A stretch of DNA of 64,000 nucleotides from Macrocybe gigantea. Lineage: Eukaryota > Basidiomycota > Agaricomycetes > Agaricales > Callistosporiaceae. The DNA is taken from NCBI GenBank assembly GCA_011319805.1, contig SJRY01000250.1, positions 558,001 to 622,000 of the forward strand. Direction: 5' to 3'. The notes beneath the pieces were generated by a model that saw only the letters and a list, made by a program, of their open reading frames with translations, was not told where the DNA came from and did not search any database. A program made the translations under genes and the position numbers. Numbering within the stretch: position 1 is the stretch's first letter; every line of letters starts with the position of its first letter. Positions 1 through 9,509 of the stretch are shown here, piece by piece.

Positions 1-548
1 CGGCATCTGGGACCGTCACCCCCATCGCCGCGCAATCGGCTTTTTATAGAACGCACCTTGCTGTGAGTTCTTACGTCCCCGGCCGCCCCTGACCCCGCTA
101 AGCTGTGCTGCAGAATGCCAGCACTGACTCGCTCTCTAGCAATGCTTCTACTGTGACTGCTCAGCGGCATGATTTGGAGGATGAACATCATGTAACGCGG
201 ATGCACCACATTGCAGGGCGCCCAAGCTTCACCAAGGCAGTGGGAAATCTGCTTCCACGCCGGTTGAGTCGTGCACGCTCGTCCCATGTCATTTCTCCGA
301 CAGATGGCAGAGTCCTCATCGGAGTGTCCGTGCAAGAGGCGACCGTGGAGGCAGCAGCAGAAGAAACGCAAGGGGCCGTGCAAGGTGCCACGGTTCATGC
401 GCCCGCGGCGCTCAAGAGCCAACCGTCTCGCATGACGATGGCGGAATCGTCACCCGCTGGAAGCGGCTGGATAAAGAAGGCCAAAGTCTTTTCTCAGAAA
501 CTTCGCCGCAAGGGAAAGCGCGTCACAGACGCAGAAGACGAGGCATAA
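1..548 (+). CDS. Unknown protein, 3' part only
   Basis: The 3' end of a gene whose start lies left of the window. An exon at 1-62 can be joined in frame to 114-548 across an intron with a GTGAGT donor at 63 and a CAG acceptor at 111-113. The protein then ends in a Ser/Ala-rich region, a basic patch around 'RRLSRARSS', and a lysine/arginine-rich tail near 'KVFSQKLRRKGKR' before a TAA stop. I recognise no domain. The basic, low-complexity tail would suit a nuclear or membrane-peripheral protein, but that is a guess. The exon join is inferred from splice signals and frame only. Confidence 0.5.
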
Positions 549-943
549 TAGTCAAAATTTCAAATCTTTCTCTCTCTGGTCGCAACTCCACAGGTCATTG
601 GATACGTCTTTTCTATTGACACTTAATTTTCTTTTTCATAATCGCTATCATACGCATCTGTCTATCTGCTACATATCTATTGTTATGCACTCTGCACGTG
701 ATCGCGGCACCACCAGTCATGCAAGTGAAAGGTGCGTTCCATTCTTTGACTTCGGCCAGACACGTTCTCCTTCTCCAATGCCCGAGAGCCGTCCAGCGCT
801 CTCTTTGTATCGCCGACCTCTCCTCAACCAGCCTTGTATTAGTATATCATATCCCCTCTGACTTTCCCTTCTCCAGCCACGATCTAGCCATGCCTTCTGC
901 TATAGTGCGTTTGTGCTGATTGGTTGTCATCTAGTCGCCACGC
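549..943. other. Intergenic stretch, CACGTG box
   Basis: No convincing gene is seen here. The stretch is pyrimidine-rich, as promoters of this organism often are, and contains a CACGTG hexamer at 695-700. An ATG at 890 could be joined to the next gene only by a 30-bp intron, which is shorter than introns seen elsewhere in the window. Confidence 0.5.
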
Positions 944-1636
944 ATGCTGATCGTAGCACAGCTCTCCTCTTCAAGACCTAAAAGCATTGACAGCAAACAC
1001 TCAGACACATTCCTATGGCCAGACATTTTTGAATTCCATCAGCCCGTCTTGGCTTCATTCCAACAATCCATCCCTAGCGACATCATCACGTCCGACGAAT
1101 CAGATAGCGACACATGTAATCTAACGTCGGGATTCTCCCCCGTTTTCGATCCCACTAGTCTGGAAGTGGGATTTGATCAGGCCTGTCTAGATGGACTGGA
1201 CGACATACTTCTCAATTCGCCCAACGATGCTTTTGCGTCTGTATGCTGGGAGGAGGCGACCAATCGATCTGCCCATAGCTCGCTTCCAGAGGTTCCCGCT
1301 GTTACCCTGGCAAGGCCAGTTGTCCCAGAGCCACCCTTCACCGATGGCAACCGGCTTTCTTCGGCTTCCAGGACGGCTCCTGTGCCACCTGAAGTGCATC
1401 AGGTGGTGATTGGTCCTGATCCTGTCATTCACACGCTTCCCTCTATGCCTCTGACGATGGTGGATAAGGAGAGCATAAGTGCCTTCGAACCTCGCTTTGA
1501 TTTTCCCGCCTCCAGCGACGCTATCGGATTGTTTCCGATACCTAGTAACCTGCCGCGTAAGGGCAGATTTAGCCGTATTGGAAACACGTATTCCAACCTT
1601 TCTGTCCGCCTTCTCAAGTTCAAAATACCTGGCTAA
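944..1636 (+). CDS. Unknown acidic, Ser/Pro-rich protein
   Basis: A 230-codon open frame from ATG at 944 to TAA. The first half is acidic and serine-rich ('SDESDSDT'), the middle is proline/valine-rich, and the last 30 residues are basic with the pattern 'LPRKGRFSRIGNTYSNLS'. No domain is recognised. It converges with the DUF7330 gene, about 190 bp away. Its length without stops and coherent composition favour a real gene; an additional upstream exon cannot be excluded. Confidence 0.5.
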   Translation: MLIVAQLSSSRPKSIDSKHSDTFLWPDIFEFHQPVLASFQQSIPSDIITSDESDSDTCNLTSGFSPVFDPTSLEVGFDQACLDGLDDILLNSPNDAFASVCWEEATNRSAHSSLPEVPAVTLARPVVPEPPFTDGNRLSSASRTAPVPPEVHQVVIGPDPVIHTLPSMPLTMVDKESISAFEPRFDFPASSDAIGLFPIPSNLPRKGRFSRIGNTYSNLSVRLLKFKIPG

Positions 1637-1827
1637 CCACCCCATCTCCTCGATTTCGATCATAATCTTTACCCCGCTGATGAAATTGTATTCTTTTCAC
1701 TTGCTGTATTCCACCAACCTAGAACGCGAACGGTGTAGTTATTTTCTATACTATCAATGTACACGGCCTTAAGCCCATCCAGACGACATGGAACAATAAA
1801 TATACTTGTACAATAAAGTTCAGCGAG

Positions 1828-3519
1828 TCAAATGCTCATCGTCAGTGGGGCATTGGAAGTTTTGATCGTCAATGCGCCCGGTCCTTCCCCTGCTCCCCAT
1901 CGAACATTGCCGTAGATCTCCTGGCCATGCTTGTTGTGGTCTAAACGTCGCTGGCGGCCATGCCCTGACGGGTCTTGCACTCTGTGTTCTCGGATTGTTG
2001 GGGAGAATAGCGATGTGAATAAGTTGAATCGTCCTTCGTATGTCGGATGCAGCTCAATATTTGCGGGTCCGTTAGTAGTAATCGCTTGCATCCTCAACGT
2101 GGAGTCCACTGGCGCCGATGGAAACTTGACTTTTAAGGGCCCATTCATCGTCGCCGCATTGATCAGATACTTCCCGCCGTTATTCGACGGCGACGTAAGT
2201 CCAATGTCTGCAGCCATTTCGCTAGCAATTTATTCCGTCGCAATATGCTAAACAAGCAGAAGTGGCCATGTAAGACGCACCTGTTGCTCGTATGCAATTC
2301 AAGATCTGTGACTCGACTGTTGTCGTTGTCCATGATCACGTTTACTTTTATAGGCGCATTTGAAGTTTTCAGGGATAGGGATGCGGATGTGTGAAAGTCG
2401 CCTTTGATAAAGCCGTTGGACGATTCGACATCTGCCCGTTCTGCAGAGAGCGACTGTACGACAGTTTGCGACATTTGCGCATTGAATATAAACGCTCAAC
2501 TTACTTCAACGCGTATGGGTGCATTCGATCCCTTCAACGAAATATGACGAAAATGAATCAAGTCTTTCAATGCAGTTACATCGTATTCGCCATTGGGAAA
2601 ATCGCTTTCAAAACCCGCGATTTCGCGAAGATGGTTTTCATTGCCTGACTGTGGGAGCACGACGGTAATGTTGAAAAGAAGCGTGGAACGATGGGGTCCA
2701 AAGATATGTCCGTCCCAGCGTCTTGACTACAATTCGCGCGTCAGAAGTGCAGAAATTTGGATCAGGAGCGCAGCAGCCTACAAAAATCCCGACACCCGTG
2801 GCGCCATCATCACGGTCTACCAAACACGCCTTGACACCGGAATTACGAGCATCGCGAGCGAAAGCATCCATTGTCAAATGGGTTTCGACATAGTCAGTGA
2901 CAGGAGACGTGATGATATTGACTGAGCCTTGTGATTGCTCTCCGCGAACCACAAGAAACATGGTCTGATTTGACGGTGAAAGATTGAATGACGTCTGGAA
3001 GCGCTCGGATTTACGCGCATGATGAGGCATAAAGTTTGACTCGTGATGACCTGACCACTGGTCACTGCTAATGCACTGTACGAGGCTAATACCACTCGGC
3101 ACAGGGAAGTCGCCTGTCCACATGCCCTGTGACAGAGTGCGTTAAGCCTTCGTCCAGCATTAAAAGAAGACCGATCTCACTCTATGTCTGTGATTCGCCA
3201 CCTCCGCTATGCTGCGCACAATCATGCCCCCCAGCATCCAGATGATGACAGCCACGGCGAATGCGCGCCAGAACCGGCTCCACGCAGGTTCACGGTCAGT
3301 CGAAGTGTCTTGAGCTGCATAGGATGGTGCCGGCAGTTGCTGCGCGACGTATGGATACGGTTGTGGAATGTGCTGTTCAGGATAAACTTGAGTCGCGCCA
3401 TATGAGGGCGGCGCTTCAGCTGGCTGAGACGGTCGGGGCTGTGGACTGCTGCCACCAACTGCGTTTGCTGTAGCACCCGACTTGAGAGGTGCCTTGGGGT
3501 TGTCGTTCGCAATGATCAT
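1828..3519 (-). CDS. DUF7330-type membrane-anchored beta-repeat protein
   Basis: Start ATG at 3519. The first exon encodes a Pro/Gln-rich N-terminus and one membrane helix ('AFAVAVIIWMLGGMIV'). An intron follows with GTGAGA donor and CACAG acceptor just before 'GMWTGDFPVP'. Later exons carry the beta-strand repeats typical of agaricomycete DUF7330/DUF4097-like proteins: 'SLKTSNAPIKVNV', 'ATMNGPLKVKF', 'ITTNGPANIELHPTYEG', and a C-terminal 'SNAPLTMSI'. The motif 'RVQDPSGHGR' is also characteristic of this family. The function of the family is not established; a type II membrane protein with a solenoid-like domain is the likely form. Internal exon borders between 2163 and 2700 are approximate. 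The 5' flank now borders the Helitron region, so its original promoter may have been displaced. Confidence 0.7.
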
Positions 3520-3651
3520 GATGGTCGTCGGTGGGAACGGCTACGATTGCAGGGTTGCTCATTTGAGCACATGTCGTACATATCAATAAGAATGGGAGGA
3601 CGGTTTGGCTGACTAAAATTAATTTGTAAGCTGAGTAAGCCGTTCCCACGA

Positions 3652-3749
3652 GGACCGAAGGTCCGAGTCCGCCCGCAAGGACCGCAGGTCCGAGCCCCAT
3701 GACTATTTTGGCAGCATTGGTCAGCAGTGCCTGTGAGGACCGCAGGTCC
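3652..3749. repeat. Three GGACC-NNN-GGTCC palindromes
   Basis: Near-identical 13-nt palindromes occur at 3652-3664 (centre GAA), 3679-3691 (centre GCA) and 3737-3749 (centre GCA). Each is flanked by short matching sequence such as 'CGAG' or 'AAG' followed by 'CCCC'. They lie between the DUF7330 start and the Helitron coding region. They may be a subterminal array of the Helitron or a separate small repeat. Confidence 0.7.
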
Positions 3750-4224
3750 AAGCCCCGAGAGCCCATCAATTCAGGCCCTGAAAAAAAGCTGTCAACGAAA
3801 ATTTGGCCCCCTCTTCTTTTTCCCCTTCTACCATCACCTTCAGCTTTTCTCCAGTTGGTTTGCTCTTCAGTCCACAACTCTGCAGGAGACCAAGGTGAAG
3901 CCCAGTGAAGTCCTACCTCCCTGGCTTCTCTTTTTTCAACAAAAAGAGTGTTTGCCAGTTGTCTATTGACCCTTTTTTGGGTCGGACCTCTCTCTGGGCA
4001 CAGTGTGTAGGGAGATTGGGCTGGCGGGTCTACAGTTGCCTCCCCTTCCTTTTTGGAAGTCGCTCCACTATCAACTACCACTGTTAGCACTGATTTCCCT
4101 GTTTGGGTATGAGGATTTGGGTTGCATATACTCTGCAGTAGAAAACGCTTCATAGCTGCCTTGATTTTGGTTTTTTTTTTTTTTTGAGAAGGCCTGATGT
4201 ATGTTGAAGATTCTTTTTCTCACC

Positions 4225-7200
4225 ATGTCTTTTTATAATAATAATATTGCCTCAGGGATCAACCGGTTACTCCACGAAGTGCACTCCGCCAGCATGAGCA
4301 TGATAATCGCACTCTGGACAGTCCTCATCATCGTCGGATTGTGACTCCTATGCCTCTTCCTATGCCTTCTGTGCTTCCTGTGCCTCCTGGACCTGCTCAT
4401 GTTCCTGACGATCCCTTTGCTATGCCTCCACCACCTTGCAATGCTCTGTCTGTGGCTGAATTGTATGCACAGTTGAATGCTTTGCCAGAGCTTCAACCTG
4501 TGCAGCGTGGTCGCAGATCCCTTCCTGTACCTGCTCCTATTCCTCAAGTTGCTCCTCCTCCTCAATCTGCTCCTGCTCCTATCTATAGTCATCTTCCTGC
4601 TCATTTACAGCAAGCATTAACTGCTTTGCCTCCTATGCGCCCCTCTGTTGCTCTTCCTCCTGCTCCTGCTCCTGCTCCTGCTGTCTCTTATGCTGAATTA
4701 GCTGCTCAATATGCAAATTTGCCTCCTTTACCTGCTCCTGTAAGTTATTTGTTCTAATAAGCTATATTGATTACAATAAATAATGATTGACTTTTAGCCT
4801 TTACCACCTGTTCAACCACCTGCTCCTTTACCACTGCTATTGCCTCCTATGCCTCCTCCTATTGCTTCTGCTGCCATTCTTACTGCCTCTCATGCTGTAT
4901 GTCATTTTTTCTAATAAGCTAGATTGATTTCAATCAATAACAGTTTGCATTTAGCCTTTACTACCTATTCAACCACTTGCTCCTTCACCACCACCATTGC
5001 CTCCTTCACCACCACCATTGCCTTCTCCTTCACCACCACCACCTTCTCCTTCACCTCCTCTGCCACCACTGCCTATTGTTACTATTCTACCATTGGCACG
5101 TCGCCCATTTGATCCTAATTAGCCTCAGCATAACATGGGTAGAATGAACATTGAATGTTCTTTCTGTCATGCACTGCATTGGATCTCTGAGCGTTTAGTC
5201 AAGTCTTCAATTCGTAATCCCAAATTTGGCATGTGTTGCTATCAAGGCAAAATTGTACTTCCTGCTTTGGATCACCCACCTCCTGAACTTTTGACTTTGC
5301 TCTCTGAGCAAAATCCCATTGCAAACAATTTCCGTAAACACATTCGCAACTACAACAATGCACTTGCAATGGTATCAATTGGGCGCAGAGTCGATGCTTC
5401 TCTTCAGGCCAACAGAAATACTCCCTATGTGTTTAGACTTCATGGAGAGCTCTCTCACAGAGCTGGGTCTCTTCTTCCTCCTCCTGGAGAGCCACCTGTC
5501 TATGCCCAGCTCTACATCTATGATCCTGATGATGCTCACAATTTCCATATTGCAAACCAGTGGAATACCCATCTTGATCCTACAACTCTTCGCATAGTGC
5601 AAGATATGCTTTATCATTATCATCCAGGGGTGCAGTTATATCGGCAGGCATATGAGCAAACCAGAAATATGCCAGAAGATCACCAGTGCAGAATTGTATT
5701 GCGATTGGAGGATACTACTGATCACCGTCGCTATAATATGCCCACTACCAATGAAATTGCTGTCATTCTGCCAGGTGATGGTGATCAACTTGAGAGTGCT
5801 TGGGATATTATTCTGTACCGCCGATTTGGTGAACCTCTCCAGTGCATTTCAGACATCCATCCATTCTATCCAGCCCTCCGATTTGTCTTGCTCTTTCCTA
5901 CTGGACAGTTCAGTTGGCATTCTAAAATTCTCTACAACCAAGCTGATGCTTTGCAGCATGTCAATGCAAATGCACAGCTGCCAGATGCTCCAGAGGAAGC
6001 CCCTGAGGAAGAGGCTGAGGTCAATGGCAACACTACTACAATACAATGCAGATACATTTCCAAGGTCCAGTTTTATCGCTACCGCCTCCATCCCTGTCCT
6101 CCTGCCATTGATTCTCAGCATCTCTTTCTCTCTCAAAAGCTCTTTCAAGAGTTTGTCTGTGATGTCTGGGCTACTGCAGAGCAGAGTCACTTGCGTTGGG
6201 TTTGGCACAACCAGAACACAATCCGAGGAGACATTTATGCTGGATTGGCTGATGCAGTGGCTGCCAATGTGGATGTCAGCACAGAGGAATTGGGCCGCAG
6301 AATCATTCTGCCTGCTACCTTTGCAGGAAGCACCAGAAACATGCAGCAGCTTCTTCAGAATACTTTGGCCATCAATCGTTTCTGTCATGGTGGAGATCTC
6401 TTCATCACTATGACTGCCAATCCAAACTGGACAGAAATTACTGTTGAGCTTTTGCCTGGCCAGACAGCAGCTGATCATCCAGATTTGGTCATCCGAGTCT
6501 TTTATTGCAAAAAGGATGAGCTGATTGAGGACATCAAGAAAGGTGTCTTTGGCAAGGTCATAGCCTATCTCTTTGTCATTGAGTTTCAGAAATGTGGCCT
6601 GCCTCACATGCACTGCATTCTCTTTCTTGATCCAGAGTCTAAACTTCAGACTCCTGAGCATATCGACAGTCTACTCTCTTCTGAATTCCCAGAGGACAAT
6701 CCTGAACTGCTTGAGCTGATCAAAAAGTTCATGGTCCACACACCATGCGGTGCAGAAAATCCCAGAGCTCAATGCATGGAGAATGGCAAATGCACCAAGA
6801 ACTTTCCAAAGCCTTTTAGAGAGCATACCACCATCACTACAATGCATATGCTGCCACCCGTCGTCGAGACACCGGTCATACCCATGATGTTCAAGGCAAG
6901 CAGGTCGATAATCGCTGGGTCGTTTCTTATTCTCCCTGGCTTATCTGGAAGTACCAGTGCCATATCAATGTGGAGTGCATTGCATCTATCAAAGCAGTTA
7001 AATACATCTACAAATATGTTTACAAGGGTCATGACCGGGTCTCCATGCAGTTTGGCACTGTGGGTGATGAAGTCAGGCAGTATCTGGATGCACGCTATGT
7101 CTCTGCATGTGAAAGTCTTTGGCGCATCTTCCAATATCCACTTCATGGCCAAGCACCCAATGTCATGCGGTTGCAGATTCACCTTCCAGATGAGCAGTTT

Positions 7201-9348
7201 GTCACTTGGAGGCAGGATGGTCAAGAGTCAATGCCAGAGGTCATTTTGCGAGGAGGAAGGCAGGATTCCACTCTCACTGCCTATTTCAAGGCCAATGTCA
7301 AATATCCTGATACAGCATCCACTGTGCTCTATCAGGACTTTCCTTCCCAGTTTGTGTTCAACAAGAAGCATGAGTGGAAGCCCAGACAGAGAGGATTTGC
7401 TATAGGCCACATGAATTATGCTCCTCCCACATCAGGTGATCGCTTCTATCTTCGACTTCTTTTGACCCAGGTCACAGGCTCAACATCTTTTGAAGACCTT
7501 CGCACATATGAAGAAGTCATACACCCTTCTTTCAAAGATGCCTGTCTTGCACGTGGCCTTCTTGAAGATGATCAGGAGTGGGATCAGTGTTTACGTGAAG
7601 CAGCTGCTATGCAAACCAGTCGTCAGCTTCGCCACCTCTTTGTTACCATTCTGAGAGATTGCAATTCTTCAGATCCTGCTGCTCTGTGGAACACATATTG
7701 GCCCCAGATCTGTGATGATCTACGCTATCGTCTCGAGCATGACAACATCCATGTCAATCCCTCAGATGAAGACATTATGGATTATGGCCTTTTTCTCATT
7801 GACCAGCTTCTCCAATCTTCTCGCCGCTCTCTTAAGGATTGGCCATCTATGCCACAGGTCACTCAGAATTGGAATGAAAGGATTGCAAATCATCTCATAG
7901 CAGAGCAGCACAATTATGATCAGGAGGAGCAGGCTCAATTAGCAGTAGAGAATGAGGCCAGGTTGAATCCAGAGCAGAGAGATGCCTTTGATCAGTTCAG
8001 ACAGGCCATTGCCAACAAGACAGGACAGATCTTCTTTCTTCATGGTCCAGGAGGCACTGGCAAGACATTCCTCTATCATACTCTTTGCTATCATCTGCAT
8101 TCTGAGGGCAAGATTGTTATCTGTATGGCATCTTCTGGCATTGCCTCTCTTCTGCTTCCAGGTGGTCGCACATCACATTCGAGTTTCAAAATCCCCATCC
8201 TCATCAATGAGTCTACTGTGTGCACCATCACAAAGACATCACCACTTGCTGCTCTAATTTGCATAACAGATCTTATTATCTGGGATGAGGCTCCTATGCA
8301 GCATCATCATATCCATGAAGCTGTTGATCGCACATTCCAAGACATCTGAGGCAGTTATCTACCCTTTGGTGGATTGACCATCATCTTTGGTGGAGACTTT
8401 CAGCAGATTCTTCCTGTCATTGAAAAAGGATCCCGTCCAGAGATAGTGGGTGCATGCATGCTACGTTCTCAATTGTGGAGAAAGATTACAGTCCTCCATT
8501 TGAGAAGAAATATGCGATTGAACACCGATAATCTAGAAGAGCGTGCTTTTGCAGAGTGGCAACTTCAAGTTGGACATGGTCAGCACACAGACATGGATGC
8601 CAACATTACCCTTCCTGATCATTTTCACTGTGAACACAACACTGTTGCTTCTCTTATTCAAACCATCTATCCCAATATCAACACTCCTATCCAGAATCCA
8701 CAGCAATACTTTTCTGCTTGCACCATTCTGTCTAGCCGCAATGACAATGTGGACTCTCTGAACCATTACATTCTCAGAGACTTTCCTGGAGCAGAGCAAG
8801 TCTTTCACAGTGCTGATTCGGTCCCTGCAAGCAACAATGGTGAACAGCTGCTCTATCCAATAGAGTATTTGAACTCTATCAATTGTTCAGGACTGCCACT
8901 GGCCAAGCTAGCTCTCAAAATAGGCTGTCCTGTCATGGTGTTGCGCAATCTGGATACAGGCCATGGTATTTGCAATGGGAGTCGAGGAATCGTCACTCGG
9001 ATTCGTAATCATGTTCTGGAGCTAAGGCTCATCACAGGTGATCATGCAGGAGAGTTGATCTTCATCCCACGTATCAAGCATGAGCCACCAGAAGGACAAG
9101 TGCCATTCCCACTCACTCGGCTTCAATTTCCCATCCGCTTATACTTTGCCATGACAATCAACAAGTCATAAGGCCAATCAGTAACACATGTTGGGCTGGA
9201 TTTACATACACCGGTTTTTACTCATAGTCAGTTTTATGTTGCTATATCACAGGTAACATCAGTACATAACATTAAAGCAATATGGGAAGCAGACAAGATA
9301 GATAGTGTAACTAAAAACTTTGTATATAATGAAGTACTATTGGATTAA
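4225..9348 (+). pseudogene. Helitron Rep-helicase (RepHel), broken
   Basis: A proline-rich N-terminal part (4340-5119) contains two 58-bp introns, 4740-4797 and 4897-4954. It is followed by a Cys/His segment 'ECSFCHALHW'. The Rep part has 'FITMTANPNW', the HUH motif 'GLPHMHCILFL' and the paired catalytic tyrosines in 'KYIYKYVYKGH' (about 7000-7029). The Pif1-like helicase has Walker A 'GPGGTGKT' (about 8044), 'IIWDEAPM' and 'FGGDFQQILPV'. The frame is broken by TAG at 5120-5122, a shift between about 6800 and 6841, TGA at 8347-8349 and TAA at 9169-9171; reading continues after each to TAA at 9346. The ATG at 4225 is also out of frame with the proline-rich part. All three stops replace codons explicable by one C-to-T change. 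The protein would nick and unwind DNA for rolling-circle transposition, but this copy cannot make it intact. Confidence 0.9.
4980..5060 (+). repeat. Short tandem repeat coding Pro/Ser-rich tract
   Basis: Tandem copies of a roughly 21-bp unit (CTCCTTCACCACCACCATTG and variants) lie in the third exon of the Helitron protein N-terminus. They encode Pro-Ser-Pro-Pro-Pro-Leu repeats. The run lies just before the in-frame TAG at 5120. Confidence 0.6.
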
Positions 9349-9387
9349 ATATTTAAAGTGCATTACAAAAGGCTGGGGGGCATAAAA

Positions 9388-9414
9388 GTGCCAGCGGCAC
9401 ATGTTATATACTTG
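9388..9414 (+). other. Putative Helitron 3' terminus with hairpin
   Basis: Perfect 5-bp stem GTGCC/GGCAC with a 3-nt loop at 9388-9400, then 14 nt ending CTTG at 9411-9414 with T as the next base. The arrangement of a GC-rich hairpin shortly before the end fits the signal that stops rolling-circle transfer. The terminal tetramer departs from CTRR, so the exact end is uncertain. Confidence 0.45.
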
Positions 9415-9509
9415 TCATAGCGAACGCAGAGGTTTCTCAGTTTGGGATATTACATAATATGGCCTTGACGCTTTGTGCACGATCGCGTCGTTGCTTTTTT
9501 CCGTTCATC

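Larger units (their letters stand above)
3640..9414 (+). mobile_element. Helitron (rolling-circle transposon), decayed autonomous copy
   Basis: The element is identified by its Rep-helicase coding sequence (4225-9348), which has the N-terminal Cys-rich segment, the Helitron_like_N region, HUH and two-tyrosine motifs, and a Pif1-type helicase. The right end is proposed at 9414: a short GTGCC-AGC-GGCAC hairpin (9388-9400) lies 14 nt inside a terminal CTTG followed by T, resembling the Helitron pattern of a subterminal hairpin and a CT-containing 3' end inserted in an AT dinucleotide. CTTG is not the canonical CTRR. The left end (a TC preceded by A) could not be fixed; 3640 is a working limit just left of three palindromes. 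No long terminal repeats or terminal inverted repeats are expected or seen. Confidence 0.75.

Noticed and set aside
890..934. A possible first exon of the 944-1636 gene (ATG at 890, intron 905-934)
   Set aside because: The intron would be only 30 bp, shorter than any other intron accepted here.
3416..4153. A 245-codon minus-strand open frame containing 'VVVDSGATSKK', reminiscent of an aspartic protease DSGAT motif
   Set aside because: It overlaps the first exon of the DUF7330 gene and the GGACC palindromes, has no flanking protease or gag-pol features, and its composition looks like a chance open frame.
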